Of a DNA stretch of 64,000 nt, positions 1-10,391 are shown piece after piece (the first letter of the stretch is position 1; every line of letters begins with the position of its first letter). A program made the position numbers and the translations under genes. The stretch is from contig MCGO01000022.1 in NCBI GenBank assembly GCA_002104985.1, positions 531,268 through 595,267 on the forward strand, written 5' to 3'. Origin of the DNA: Rhizoclosmatium globosum (lineage: Eukaryota; Chytridiomycota; Chytridiomycetes; Chytridiales; Chytriomycetaceae). The notes beneath the pieces were generated by a model. That model did no database searches. It was not told the DNA's origin and was given only the letters and a program-made list of their open reading frames with translations.

Positions 1-2905
1 CACCTCCTAACCTACTACTTCTCCGAGGCCTTTGATTCTGACCTCCCCCTTGTCCTTCCACTTGTTTCCGCCTTTTCTCTGTTCTCTTAAGCTCTGCTGC
101 AGCTTTAGTTATATAAGTGCCAACAGTCACAGGTCCCAACAGAAACTCATCGTCAGGTACAATGTCTCTGGGTAAGTCATCCACTCCTTTATACCGATCA
201 TCAATCCATTTCCGATAAACCGTGTAAGCCCTACTTTTGATCTGTTTCTGGTATCCCCAGAAAATCTTTAATGTTTCCTCCGGTAGTGTCTCGTCGGTAT
301 GCATTTGTAATTCTCTTACACCTTTCAACTTTACCACATAAAAGAATCCTGTTCCTTCTCGTCCCACATGAGTAATGGCCAAAATTTTATGTAAAGGATC
401 TGTGTCCTCGGTATGGTCATACTCTTCCATCTTTCTTCTCAAAGAAGGGTGAGTCGCAAACAATGGTTCGTGAGAGTACAAAGGCCTCCTCGTTAGGATA
501 CGCCCTTGTTTCTTCCACGCAGCTATTTCAGCTTTTAACTCCTCTTCCTTTGACACTTGTCGCACTGCTCTTTCAGCTGACTCTATTGGTCTCCTATGAA
601 CATAGGGTCTTAACCTACTCACATGTGCTTCACGTTGAACTACTTCTCCCCCCGGAAAAGTTTCCACCACTCTAAATAAAGTTCCTGAATCACCTTTAGA
701 CTGATCCATGATTCTTACAGGTCCAACCCATCTAAAGATAAATTTCTTTGGAGCTTTCAATCTCTGCATCTCACTTTCTAGTGGTACTGCTAACCAAGCT
801 CTGTCGCCGATCTCAAAGGTATGAGGTGCGCGGTCGTTTTCCAACGATTTTTCCCTAAGGGCCTCTTTTGCCTTGGCCACCTTTTCTTTTATAACGCTCT
901 GAGCTGCGTGAAGTCCTTTAAGGATGTACTTCATAAACAATTTACGCCGCTCATCATCCTTGAGTTTCCTAGTATCGACTACGGGTCGATCAACTGCCTC
1001 CTCTAGCTCAACTTCCTCGTCAGCTTCTTCATCGACAAAAACTTCAAAGATATTCCCTCGGCTCTCTTCGAATACAAAGGTCTCGGTCGACTTTACTCCC
1101 ACTGAGTATTCTGGTGGGTTAATTATCCAGAATTTTCCTGCTTTGTCCCAAAGCGGTTCAGCACCAAATAAATGTAAATCTCTCCTTCGAGGGTCGACAA
1201 GACTAACGGTTTTGTCTAAGTATTCCTCTTTCTCGTACGAACGATAAGTGCACTTCACGACTCCGACACCTTGTTCGCGTCCTAAGGTTACAACCGGTCT
1301 GCCATCGTTATACTCAAGATCTTCGGGCGAAGGTCCAATCTCCAAACTATTCGTTCGGCTATACACGGCCACAAGTCGAGAAACAGGTACCTTACCCATT
1401 CTTTCGTCAAAACCGTTCTCCTTCCCCGGGCTCAAACAATATACCGCGTCCCGTAGGTCAGCTCTCGATCCATCTCTCAAATAAATACAATTTGGGAAAG
1501 GACTAACTTTCGACTTCATTTTAGGATCGTACACTAAACACAACACATCCAAGTCGTGTCTTTCGAGGATGTCTCTTAGCATCATCCACAAAGGTTGATC
1601 GTCTTTGGTGTATCCGTACAAGTGTTTGCAACACTTATCTTTAAACTGCTCAACACTAACAAACTGGGCAACAGAAATCCTAGGAAGCCCTTCCCGTTTC
1701 CTATTGCTTTCCGCGTTTCCCTCGATATGTATGTTTGTTTCGGCTTCAATCCTTTCAACAGCCGCAGCTTCTTCTTCGTAAACCGCGTCATCAGGATTAA
1801 CGTCCCTGGGACTAATTCCAACGAACATATCCGTAGGTAGTCTCGCGTCTCTACCATGCCATGCAAAGTAGGGTGTCTCGTTAGTGGTTCCGTGTGGGTG
1901 CGTTCTATACGCAAACATTACAAAAGGGAGTATCTCTTCCCAATCGTTAAACTTAAATTTATCAATATACGCTCTTATCTCCTGTGATAGAGTTTTGATC
2001 ATCCTTTCGGCAGGTCCATTTGCTCTCGGCCAATAAGGCGCGGTAAAAGTCTTTTCGAATCCCAACCATCGGCTCAGTTGATGCACCAATGTACTATCAA
2101 GTGGCGGTCCTCCATCAGTGTGTAAGAAGACAGGTATTCCGTACCTACAGAATATCCGAGTCACTAATGCTTTACAAACAGTTTCCCCCGTCAAGTCAGG
2201 AATAGGGATGGCTTCAGCCCACTTCGTAAAGCTATCTACCCACACCATTATATAACGGTTTCCATTAGGGTTCTCTTTTCCCGTATCCATAAAATCTAGG
2301 AACGTTCGCTCCATTGCAAACTCTCCCAAAGGTATTGGATGTAAGTAACCAGTTTTCGTATGAAAGTCCTTAGATTTATTACAGGTTTCACACGATTCCA
2401 CGTGGTTCCTCAGATCTTTAACAATATCTGGCCACCAGAATCTATCCAACAACACGGGTAACACCTTCGCATGGCCGAAATGCCCTGCGTAGATATCGTC
2501 GTGGTGCCTCTCAAGAATTGTTCTCTTCAAAGAGTCAGGTACGCATAAAGCTATTCTTCCTGATGCCCTCCTAACCACATTTGTGTTCAAGTCCGAAACA
2601 AAGAACAGTAAGCCATTCAAGTCCAAAACCATTCGCTTTGATCTTGTAGCCATAGTTTCGGCATCCAAGTCTTCGGGTATTTCGAACTTCTCTTTGAAGC
2701 GAATAATGGGTCCTAAATAAGGATCCTCCAACTGCTTTTCACGCCACGTTTTCAAGGATTCTCCTTGAGTGAAGGACATAACTCCTAAATTAATCTCCAA
2801 TTCTTCCTCACAGAGTTTTATTGATCCATCGCAAATGTTGAGAAGTCCGACGTTGCCTTTCCATTCAGCCACTCTGTGGTGTCTACTAACATTTCTTCTC
2901 CTATT
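1..2905 (-). CDS. Pol, C-terminal part: integrase with GPY/F-like and chromo-like region (partial)
   Basis: One frame is open from just after a stop at 2906-2908 to base 1 with no stop; the first ATG is at 2779. It integrates element cDNA into the host genome. In order I see an HHCC zinc-binding region (about 2380-2530, ending CETCNK), then catalytic residues D in WVDSFTKW (2234-2236), D in HTDGG (2114-2116) and E in NGPAERM (2006-2008), a DD35E spacing. A GPY/F-like module follows, with KFIFRWVGP near 740. A stretch at about 230-400 with FYVVKLKG resembles a chromodomain, which in chromoviruses steers integration to heterochromatin. That last identification is weaker than the integrase call. 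Upstream it connects to the EEP domain through an apparent frameshift at 2840-2880. The C-terminus lies outside the window. Confidence 0.9.
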
Positions 2906-2942
2906 TTAGGGAATCCCTTCAAACTCGTGTGTAATTCGACTC

Positions 2943-3956
2943 TCAGTGGTCACTCCCACTCATGTCTGCATCGATTCGAACGTCGAATCCCTCCTCTTCG
3001 ATTCGCTTATCTATTAACACATGGTCGATTCTCCAAAATGGATATTCCGTCTTATTCTTAGCCTTCAACAGCCAAGTCGCTCCCAAGTCATCAGGATGTT
3101 TCACTCGAAAACCATCATGATAGTTCTCAGTCATTTTCTTGAACCATTCCTGTTCTTCCTTACTAATAGTTGAGGGGAATCGGTTCACCAATTTGTCTTC
3201 TGATACTATCGGCGAAACATCATTCATTGTCGGCGCAATATTCATGTCTCCCAACAAGATTACAAGGTGATCTTCTCTCAGGTTGTCACAGTGTGTCTTG
3301 AGGTCGTCTAAAAACTTCAATTTATACTCTGGCGCTCTGAGTGTCTCATTCCACTCGGACATAAGTATTTACTATTGCTATATCTCCAAGGATCAGGGTT
3401 AACACTCGTCCTTTATCTCCATCGTAGACAAGTGTCTCTCCGCCCTTAGATATCTCCATTCCTTCGATGGTCTTGGCTTCTACTTTTCCGTAGATTCCTT
3501 CCTCCATAAGATTGCGACTCCTGCATATCCTGTTTCTGAGTCATTCAACGAACATTCCAGTTCGGGAGCTCTTTAAAGCAGCGAATAACTTCTTACTTTT
3601 ATTATTCGTACCCATTCGTGTTTCCTGTAGACAAACGATACTACATCTCTGTGAATCAAGAAATGTTCGACTCTTTCTGTCAAAGGTAAGAGTTTAAGGT
3701 CGTGTTCTTCGTCGTATTTCTTCAATAAACTCCGCAATCCGTTAATATTCCATGTTGAAACGTTTATACTCTTCGAGATTGGCATTGTCTCAGGTTTCTG
3801 TCTCGGTACTTTCTGCACGTCTCTCAAGTTTTTCAGGCGCTTATCTGTTTTAGACTTATTCATAAGTCTCGTTCCTAAGTCGGTCATAAGATCGTTCGTG
3901 CTCTCAGGTTCAGCTGCTTCTGCAACCTGATTCGAAGTATATGTTTCCAAGAACAA
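2943..3956 (-). CDS. Exonuclease III/AP-endonuclease-like (EEP) domain inside Pol, between RNase H and integrase
   Basis: This is a metal-dependent endonuclease fold of the EEP superfamily (exonuclease III, APE1, LINE endonucleases). All signature motifs appear in the correct order: WNINGLRS (3735-3752), LQET with the metal-binding Glu (about 3619-3631), GYAGVAI (about 3515), VNTYV (about 3370), GDMNIAP (about 3241-3253), RIDHVL (about 3020) and SDH (2943-2951), followed by PLRVEL in the next frame. They lie in several frames joined by apparent single-base losses near 3672, 3545, 3490, 3357 and 2946. The same orientation and continuous coding on both sides place it inside Pol, not in a separate host gene. 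EEP domains are usual in non-LTR retrotransposons; I do not know a Ty3/gypsy lineage carrying one. Possible roles in cDNA processing or target cleavage are speculation. Confidence 0.85.
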
Positions 3957-4113
3957 TCTACGGTGTTCGCTCTTTGCAACTCTCTCTGTTTGTCAGTCGT
4001 AGCATATTTATTATACATGTATGTTTGGTACAAAGTTTTTAAAGGGGTATTCTCGTTCTCCCTTCCAGAATCCCCGGTCTCTTGACCATCAGCCTCTTTT
4101 TTAATCGCGTGCT

Positions 4114-4820
4114 TCACTCCTGTGAAGTCAACTCTTGATAGTGTATCGGTACAACCTGGTTTTTTCCTGGTACGTGAATGATTGACAAATCATAATCTGA
4201 AAGGGCGTAAGCCCATCTCGCGAATCTTCCTGTCAAAGCACCGCTTTTCACCAATTGTACAAGAGCTGAATGATCAGTTTCGATAGTAACTGGTCGATCG
4301 AAGATATACTTATCGAAGCAGCCACAAGCCCATACTACCGCAAGACCTTCTCGGTCTGTGTTCGAGTACTTCTGTTCCACTTCGTTCAGCGTTCTCGAAA
4401 TGAATGCAACAGGTTTTCTATCTGCTCGAGTTCCTTTCGGTCCTTTTGCGTAGAGTGCACCGCCTAAAGCCGTGCCAGAAGCATCACATTCGATGATATA
4501 TTCTTCGTTATCTCCCGGTAAGTATAATATTTTATCGTCACACAAAGCTGCTATTAATTTTTAAACGCTGCTTCGCATGCTTCTGTCCAAACCCACGATT
4601 TATCTCCTTTCAAGAGCGAGTACAACGGCGCTGCAATAGACGCGAAATCTTTAATGAATCTTCGGAAGTAGTTTCCAAAACCTAAGAAAGACTGCAATTG
4701 TCTAATTCCCGTTGGTACAGGCCAGTTTCTCAATTTAGAAATCTTATCTGGATCTCTCCTAAACCGTCCTTCGAAATAACATGTCCCAAAAATGGTAACT
4801 CTTGGTGGAAGAGTGCACAT
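4114..4820 (-). CDS. Pol: RT thumb/connection and RNase H
   Basis: This is the continuation of Pol in shifted frames. At 4554-4820 the RT thumb reads PTGIRQLQSFLGFGNYFRRF, typical of Ty3/gypsy. At 4114-4545 RNase H has an ECDAS start, Glu in the TDREGLAVVW helix, ETDHSALVQL and a terminal HVPGKNQ. It degrades the RNA strand of the RNA-DNA hybrid. Frames join the preceding RT at about 4758, join each other at an A-run at 4557-4562 (AAFK to KLIAAL), and join the following linker at about 4157 (HVPGKNQVVP to DTLSRVD). Each junction is explained by one missing base. The linker to the EEP domain (about 3800-4150) is charged and has no motif I recognise. Confidence 0.88.
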
Positions 4821-7800
4821 TTCGACGGTTTTATTTTCAAATTATACAAGTACATTCGCTCCAGAACCTTCTCAAGGTGTTCAAAGTGTTCTTCCTCTGT
4901 CTTCGAATAGATTATAATATCATCCACGTATACCAACGCGAAAACAAATTTATACCCAGCTAACACTGCGTCCATCATTCGTTGGAATGTTGGTGGTGAG
5001 TTTGTAAGCCCGAACGGAAGAACCTTAAAATGGTAAAGTCCTTGTGACGAGATAAAGGCAGTCTTCTCTTTACTCTCTTCGTCCATAGGAATCTGCCAGA
5101 ATCCACTCATCAAATCCACTGATGAGAAATAATGTTTTCCCGAAACCATGTCAAAGGTCTCGTCTATTCTTGGTAGAGGGTATCTGTCAGGTATCGTTAT
5201 CTGATTTAGTTTCCGAAAATCAGCACAGAATCTCCAATTACCATCGGCTTTCTTCGCCAAAACCACTGGAGCGGCATATTGAGACGTTGACGGTTCAATT
5301 ACCTCATCTTTCAACATTTTCTCAATATGTTCTCGCAATATCTGAGTTCGACCCGCCCCTTCCGGGTATGGGTGTGAATGAGGTATGCGAGCTCCTGGTT
5401 TCAACTCAATTTTATGTGCAGGGACTCTTTTCGTTCCTGTCACTACATCACTTTTAAAGACATCAATATATTTTCCAATTAAGTCCAGAAGCCTCCTTTT
5501 TGTGTCTGGGCCATAAAAGTCGGAGTCCATATGACTCAAGTCAATCTTATTAAAGATTTCTTCGTTCGACTTATACTCTTCAGGCATGTAATCTCTTTTA
5601 TCCTCTTTTGTGATATCATGTCCTGGTGTTGAATTCATGATTGGGTCAGGATCCAATTCCGATTCTACTATCTTCGTGTAGGTATAAGGGTCAAGCGTCT
5701 TTAAATCTTTAATAAATCTCGGATCGCGAATAGAATCTATCCATTCAGCGCGTCTTTCACGTATTCTTCGCTTCCGACGCGAAGTTTCATCTTCTAATTC
5801 ATATTTCTTGTCAATCTTCTTTGACAATTCATCGACGATGTCCTCTATATGCAACATCACCGCTCTGAACTCTTTATGAGTACGGGGTTTCTTCCTTCCT
5901 ACTGATTGTAAGATCGGGTCGAGGAAGTCCTTTTCTTTAAACAGTTTGTTCACTGAGGTAGGTTTCTGTTCAAGCACAGACTCGAAGAAATCCTCATCTA
6001 ATGAAACGTAAAGTTCTATCCGTCCTTCCGTTTCGTAGTCGGCCTCGTCTGACTCCTTCTCTGAGTCTTCGTCGGAATCCTCTTTATTCGGTGGGTCGAC
6101 AAAGTCGAGTTCGTCAACCAGTATAGGTTGGACCCTAACCTCTTCTTCTAAAGGCGTTTCGGGTGGTTTGTCCTCCATTAAACAGCTAAGAAACGCGATG
6201 TTATTCCCTGGATTATGCATTTTCGCCTGTAACGCCATTTCGATCATCATTGATTGATCGTTCACGTCTATACTTTTAGGTACATCTAATACAGGTACGT
6301 CCCCACATTGGACGGTTGCTAAGCATATTCCTTCATCTAATTTTAATTCCTCCGATCCCACATAAGTCAGTTGCATTTTAACTGCTTTCGAGTTGACATC
6401 TTCAACCCGATATATCGTATTTGCTACAAGAATTCCTCTGCTAGCCATATCAGGGAAACCTTGAAGTAAGCAATTTTCTTGGTTGTTGGGTAGCTTTCTA
6501 TCCAACTCTACTAAAACTATTCTTCCTTCCATTGGTTTCAGGAGTATATTTTCTTTAAGAACCATCGTCGGTTTCTCTTCTGGAACATACTCTTCATAAT
6601 ATTTTAATGGTACACTCAATCGTTCTTTATTGTGTACTAGTTCACCATTTTTCGTGTAGAACGAACGTGCTTTCATTCTGGGACCATAGAATAGCCTATC
6701 GATTGAAAAGCACAAGTCCATTTCAAATAGTTTAATGGCTGGTGTTCCCAGTATTATTGGTCTTGGCAATCCTGGAACCAGCGAAAACTTCACTTGTCTT
6801 TTGTATCCGTTTCTTTCACCAATGCAAACGTCGGCGTAAAAATAACCTATCATGGTCATTGATCCCGCTATCCCCTTCGTTGTTCTCAACGAATCATACT
6901 TGAATAGTCGAGGCCGTACACGAAATGACTTGTAAAATTCCAAAGAAGCCGAATTATGGTTCGCTCCGGTATCTACAAGTGCATCTGAAAAGTGAATCAT
7001 CTCCACGAACAGACTTATAGTCGTGATTCGAAAAACTCCATCCAACATGGAATAGGTCGCAAGTTCCACGTTTATATCTTTGTAATTGGTTCCTGGGACA
7101 TCGGATACTCTCGCCGTAGCTATTGATCCATCTTCAAAGACAGCGGTGAGTTTTTCTTCGAACTCAACGTTCTTTCGAGTTTTACAGAACGTTTTTACCT
7201 TAGGTGCAAGTTCATTCTTCTTCTCACGTCCTTTCTTATTCAGAAAGATGGGGTTTTTAAGGATATTCCTTGAGGGTATAACCTCTCGGTGATTTGTACC
7301 AACTTTGGATTCTAACTCACTTATAGGTACAGCATTCCATTCGTACCTATGAATCGGCGAAATCTGGGCGTCGAATGCTTTTGAAAGAGGGTCAATCGAC
7401 TCCTTCGACGGTATTTCCAATTCCATTCTTTCTTCATTCGACTCCGTTCCTTCTTGAGTCGATTTTCCAGTATGCATTCTCACATCACTACTAATTAAGA
7501 TTTTATTTTCAAAAGCTAACTCTCCATTATTAGAGGTTTCAACAGTAAGTTCAGAATCATTATTACACGTAAATTCAATAGGCACTTCGAATTGAGAAAC
7601 ATTATTAATTAAGTTTAAAGGTTTGTCGTTGTTGTTTGTTGTTTCTGTCAAAATGTTAATTTCATTCACAGTCTCCTCCTGTTCTGACTCACATCTGTCG
7701 CCGGCTCGTTCAGCTTTCACCGCACGGATAGCTTTCTCTACTACGTCAGCATACGGACAGTCAGCGGCTCGATGGCCTTCCTCCTTACAAGTGAAACACT

Positions 7801-10264
7801 TCTGTGGCATAGGGCGATTCGAGACTCTCCAATTCTGACGTTGATCCGTACTCATATTGAAGGTGTTTGCAATCAATTCGAACTTCTCGTCCCAGTTTTG
7901 AGGGTTCGTTTCCTGGTTCACCTGCATCAAAGCCGTGTGTAAAACCTTTTCCATGTTCGTATTAGGTCCGATTCCTTGACCATAGCGGCGTCCTTCCGAC
8001 GGCGCACGGTCACGATCTCTTTCACGATCATTCCGGTGACGACTCTGTTCTCGTTTACGCTCTTCCAGGAGCACCTGAGTCAACTTTCCAATATCAGCTG
8101 ATGTCTGCGCTTGTTGAAGTGCCACGTGTTGTACTGCGGTTTCCAAAGACGAAAGTCTGCTATCTTCGCGACTAGACTTCTTGTTACGTATTTCACCGTT
8201 AAAACCTTTCTTGTACAAGAATTGAGCAACCATGTCCATAGTTACACGTGAATCAGTGTACTTGACTTTCGAACCAGCCACTACAAAGTCGTGGTCATGT
8301 AGACGTTGAATTATACCGTCTTGCGTCGATTCTGGAATTTTAGCAATGAATGTATCCTTCAACGTTTGTGCGCTAACTGCTTTGTCACCCAACAGATGAT
8401 TCGCATTCTTACGCATTTCGCTTTCCTTCAGCGCATTGTTCGAACTCCATTCCCCATTAATCAAGGCTTGAGCTGCTTTAAATTGGACAATCGACGAGGT
8501 AACCAAAGTCTCCCATGCCCAATTAAAGTTATTAAACGTAGGGTCTCGACGCAAAGATGCCTTGAACGTCATGATATCGCTATCAGTAGAGTCCATGGGC
8601 AACGTTTGAACAAAGTTCTTGATGAACTCATCATCGGTCTTGTACCTCTTGTCTTGACCCACATAATCAGCTTTCAAGGCGTCGACGGCTCTCTTCCATG
8701 TTTCACGAGTATCCTTGTTCAAAGGTTCATTATGGAAGGACCTGACTCTTGTATCGAAGTTATTGTTTCCATACAATACACCCGTCAGTTTATCGGCAAA
8801 ATCAGTGAAACCTGTCATGGTATTCGAACCAATGTCAGAAACAGCATTATTGAGGCTCTTAACTTGTAAGCCAATTCCGGAAACTTCTTGGTTTACTGAC
8901 TCCGTCGCTGTAGCTAGACGTTCACTGTGTCTTGCAATCAAGTTTGCATGACCCTCAGCTTTTCTGTTCGAATGAACCAACTCATCCAACATAGTTCTCG
9001 GACCTTCTTGTTCTGGTTCCTCTTCCTGGTCTTGAGGTTCATCCGGGATAATTTCTACCGGCGTCAATGCATTATTGGGATATGTTTTTCCCAACTCATT
9101 CATCAGTTTGCGATAGTTATCATGGCTGTACGCTCTAACTCGAGTACCAGTCCTTGCTTCAAGGTGTTCTTTAACTTCCTTGAAGATTTGGCGAAGGGTT
9201 ACGTCACTGGTAACCTCAATGTTATCTGGGATCCGGAGGGTACCCGAAGTCTCAGTCCAAGAGTAAGATACTCCGTTAATACTGAATTGAATCATGATTC
9301 TAGGTGTTGTATTGTTAAACCAAATCCATAAGACACCAACGATCAAGGGTGTCCATAACAGGGACATCATAACACTCACGGGAACAAGATAGGTTGAGGA
9401 CCAGCCATCAATACTCGAAATACCGGTCGTCGGTTTAATTATAGAAGCAACTATCAAGTTGAAGAGGAGCCGATTCTTGGATCTTTTTGAAATACAACCT
9501 CTCCTCCCACCGCTTCTTAAAACTTCATCTCGGGTCATTTTCAAGCAATTATTATTCAAATAAACTCGATTAAACTCATTAAATGATGTAGATTCAACAA
9601 CACACTTCAAAGAATAAAGGATTACTTCAGAAATAATGAAAGTAACAAATTCAGTTACGCTTGTAGGATCAGCTTCGCTAGTTCCTTTCGCGAGAATATC
9701 TTCCTCCAGAGGATGAGTAATTTGGACGTCCGCGGTTTGAGGGACGTGGATCCCATTCACCTGTTCGAGAATGAATCCTTGATCACCTCTTCCTTCAACC
9801 TCACCTCTGTGGTCGTCATATTCGCGCTGTCCATAGCGATTACCTCTCATACGGTTATTACGGTTATTTTTCTTTTGAGCTCGATTGGCTTTTCCGAAAT
9901 CCTTTTGCTGGGCCAGATAACCTCCGATCTGCGCTCCAGTCAATGCCGCAATTCCGATATTGTCTTTCGTAAGTGGCGTAGATGCGGTAATCCCCGATTG
10001 GAGATTAATTCCGGCCACAACTTTCTGAAGGTTCGAGAGCTCTTCTTCTCTCGCCTTTTTCAAGAAGAACGTCTTTCCTACAGGAAAGAAGGACTTAGAA
10101 TAATCATATAGTCCCCTCCAAGTCGAAACTTGGGTACGCAGATATAAAAATCTGGAAATTCCTACAACAACGCTCCACAACTCAACCCAAAATAAAGTCA
10201 ACTTACTTTCATCCCTATCCGTGGTGGTGTTCCCGATTGGTCCTTTCCTTGGGCACGGATCCAA
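4730..10264 (-). CDS. Gag-Pol polyprotein: Gag, CCHC knuckle, aspartic protease, reverse transcriptase
   Basis: This is a single open frame of 1844 codons. The long frame begins at a TTG; the first ATGs in frame are 9850 and 9538, so the true start is uncertain and may need splicing or frameshifting from upstream ORFs. Gag is helical with an Arg-rich tract. Its knuckle CFTCKEEGHRAADC lies at about 7760-7802, the protease motif VDTGANH at about 6965-6985, and the RT palm YVDDIIIYS at about 4915-4940, with FCADFRKLN and LPFGLTNSPPTF upstream. A long acidic spacer separates knuckle and protease. Unusually, about 9340-9450 encodes one or two strongly hydrophobic segments (VSVMMSLLWTPLIVGVLWIW), which look membrane-spanning and are upstream of the main Gag helices. 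The frame ends after FLGHVISKDG, where the RT thumb continues in the next frame. Confidence 0.92.
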   Translation of the reverse strand: MDPCPRKGPIGNTTTDRDESKLTLFWVELWSVVVGISRFLYLRTQVSTWRGLYDYSKSFFPVGKTFFLKKAREEELSNLQKVVAGINLQSGITASTPLTKDNIGIAALTGAQIGGYLAQQKDFGKANRAQKKNNRNNRMRGNRYGQREYDDHRGEVEGRGDQGFILEQVNGIHVPQTADVQITHPLEEDILAKGTSEADPTSVTEFVTFIISEVILYSLKCVVESTSFNEFNRVYLNNNCLKMTRDEVLRSGGRRGCISKRSKNRLLFNLIVASIIKPTTGISSIDGWSSTYLVPVSVMMSLLWTPLIVGVLWIWFNNTTPRIMIQFSINGVSYSWTETSGTLRIPDNIEVTSDVTLRQIFKEVKEHLEARTGTRVRAYSHDNYRKLMNELGKTYPNNALTPVEIIPDEPQDQEEEPEQEGPRTMLDELVHSNRKAEGHANLIARHSERLATATESVNQEVSGIGLQVKSLNNAVSDIGSNTMTGFTDFADKLTGVLYGNNNFDTRVRSFHNEPLNKDTRETWKRAVDALKADYVGQDKRYKTDDEFIKNFVQTLPMDSTDSDIMTFKASLRRDPTFNNFNWAWETLVTSSIVQFKAAQALINGEWSSNNALKESEMRKNANHLLGDKAVSAQTLKDTFIAKIPESTQDGIIQRLHDHDFVVAGSKVKYTDSRVTMDMVAQFLYKKGFNGEIRNKKSSREDSRLSSLETAVQHVALQQAQTSADIGKLTQVLLEERKREQSRHRNDRERDRDRAPSEGRRYGQGIGPNTNMEKVLHTALMQVNQETNPQNWDEKFELIANTFNMSTDQRQNWRVSNRPMPQKCFTCKEEGHRAADCPYADVVEKAIRAVKAERAGDRCESEQEETVNEINILTETTNNNDKPLNLINNVSQFEVPIEFTCNNDSELTVETSNNGELAFENKILISSDVRMHTGKSTQEGTESNEERMELEIPSKESIDPLSKAFDAQISPIHRYEWNAVPISELESKVGTNHREVIPSRNILKNPIFLNKKGREKKNELAPKVKTFCKTRKNVEFEEKLTAVFEDGSIATARVSDVPGTNYKDINVELATYSMLDGVFRITTISLFVEMIHFSDALVDTGANHNSASLEFYKSFRVRPRLFKYDSLRTTKGIAGSMTMIGYFYADVCIGERNGYKRQVKFSLVPGLPRPIILGTPAIKLFEMDLCFSIDRLFYGPRMKARSFYTKNGELVHNKERLSVPLKYYEEYVPEEKPTMVLKENILLKPMEGRIVLVELDRKLPNNQENCLLQGFPDMASRGILVANTIYRVEDVNSKAVKMQLTYVGSEELKLDEGICLATVQCGDVPVLDVPKSIDVNDQSMMIEMALQAKMHNPGNNIAFLSCLMEDKPPETPLEEEVRVQPILVDELDFVDPPNKEDSDEDSEKESDEADYETEGRIELYVSLDEDFFESVLEQKPTSVNKLFKEKDFLDPILQSVGRKKPRTHKEFRAVMLHIEDIVDELSKKIDKKYELEDETSRRKRRIRERRAEWIDSIRDPRFIKDLKTLDPYTYTKIVESELDPDPIMNSTPGHDITKEDKRDYMPEEYKSNEEIFNKIDLSHMDSDFYGPDTKRRLLDLIGKYIDVFKSDVVTGTKRVPAHKIELKPGARIPHSHPYPEGAGRTQILREHIEKMLKDEVIEPSTSQYAAPVVLAKKADGNWRFCADFRKLNQITIPDRYPLPRIDETFDMVSGKHYFSSVDLMSGFWQIPMDEESKEKTAFISSQGLYHFKVLPFGLTNSPPTFQRMMDAVLAGYKFVFALVYVDDIIIYSKTEEEHFEHLEKVLERMYLYNLKIKPSKCALFHQELPFLGHVISKDGLGEIQIRFLN

Positions 10265-10391
10265 CTGGCTTGGTTCGCATAATCCAATTCTCTTGAAGAG
10301 TATTGACGTTACGCCACGCGTTAGTCAGCTGTTCATTGAGAGAATCGATTCGTTCTTTAAGTCTGAAAACTTGTTCCTCGTTGTTTACCAT
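10215..10391 (-). CDS. Small ORF of the retrotransposon leader, 58 aa
   Basis: The ORF starts with ATG at 10391 inside the last codons of the preceding ORF, so that ATGGTAA holds both this start and the other ORF's stop. It begins MVNNEEQVFRLKERIDSLNE, a heptad-like charged helix, and ends in a His-rich tail before TAG at 10215-10217. It overlaps the beginning of the long gag-pol frame in another frame. The overlap suggests reinitiation or a lost base joining this helix to the upstream coiled coil. No family recognised. Confidence 0.45.
   Translation of the reverse strand: MVNNEEQVFRLKERIDSLNEQLTNAWRNVNTLQENWIMRTKPVGSVPKERTNREHHHG

Noticed and set aside
2943..3956. A host APE1/ExoIII gene lying next to or inserted into the retrotransposon
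   Set aside because: The domain is in element orientation, has coding linkers on both sides that join RNase H and integrase, and has no promoter, introns or separate start.
4730..4830. Programmed ribosomal frameshift between RT and RNase H
   Set aside because: No slippery heptamer at the junction, and the same kind of break recurs many times downstream and in cellular genes.
9713..10111. Plus-strand ORF opposite gag
   Set aside because: Shadow of the gag-pol frame; no domain and no context.
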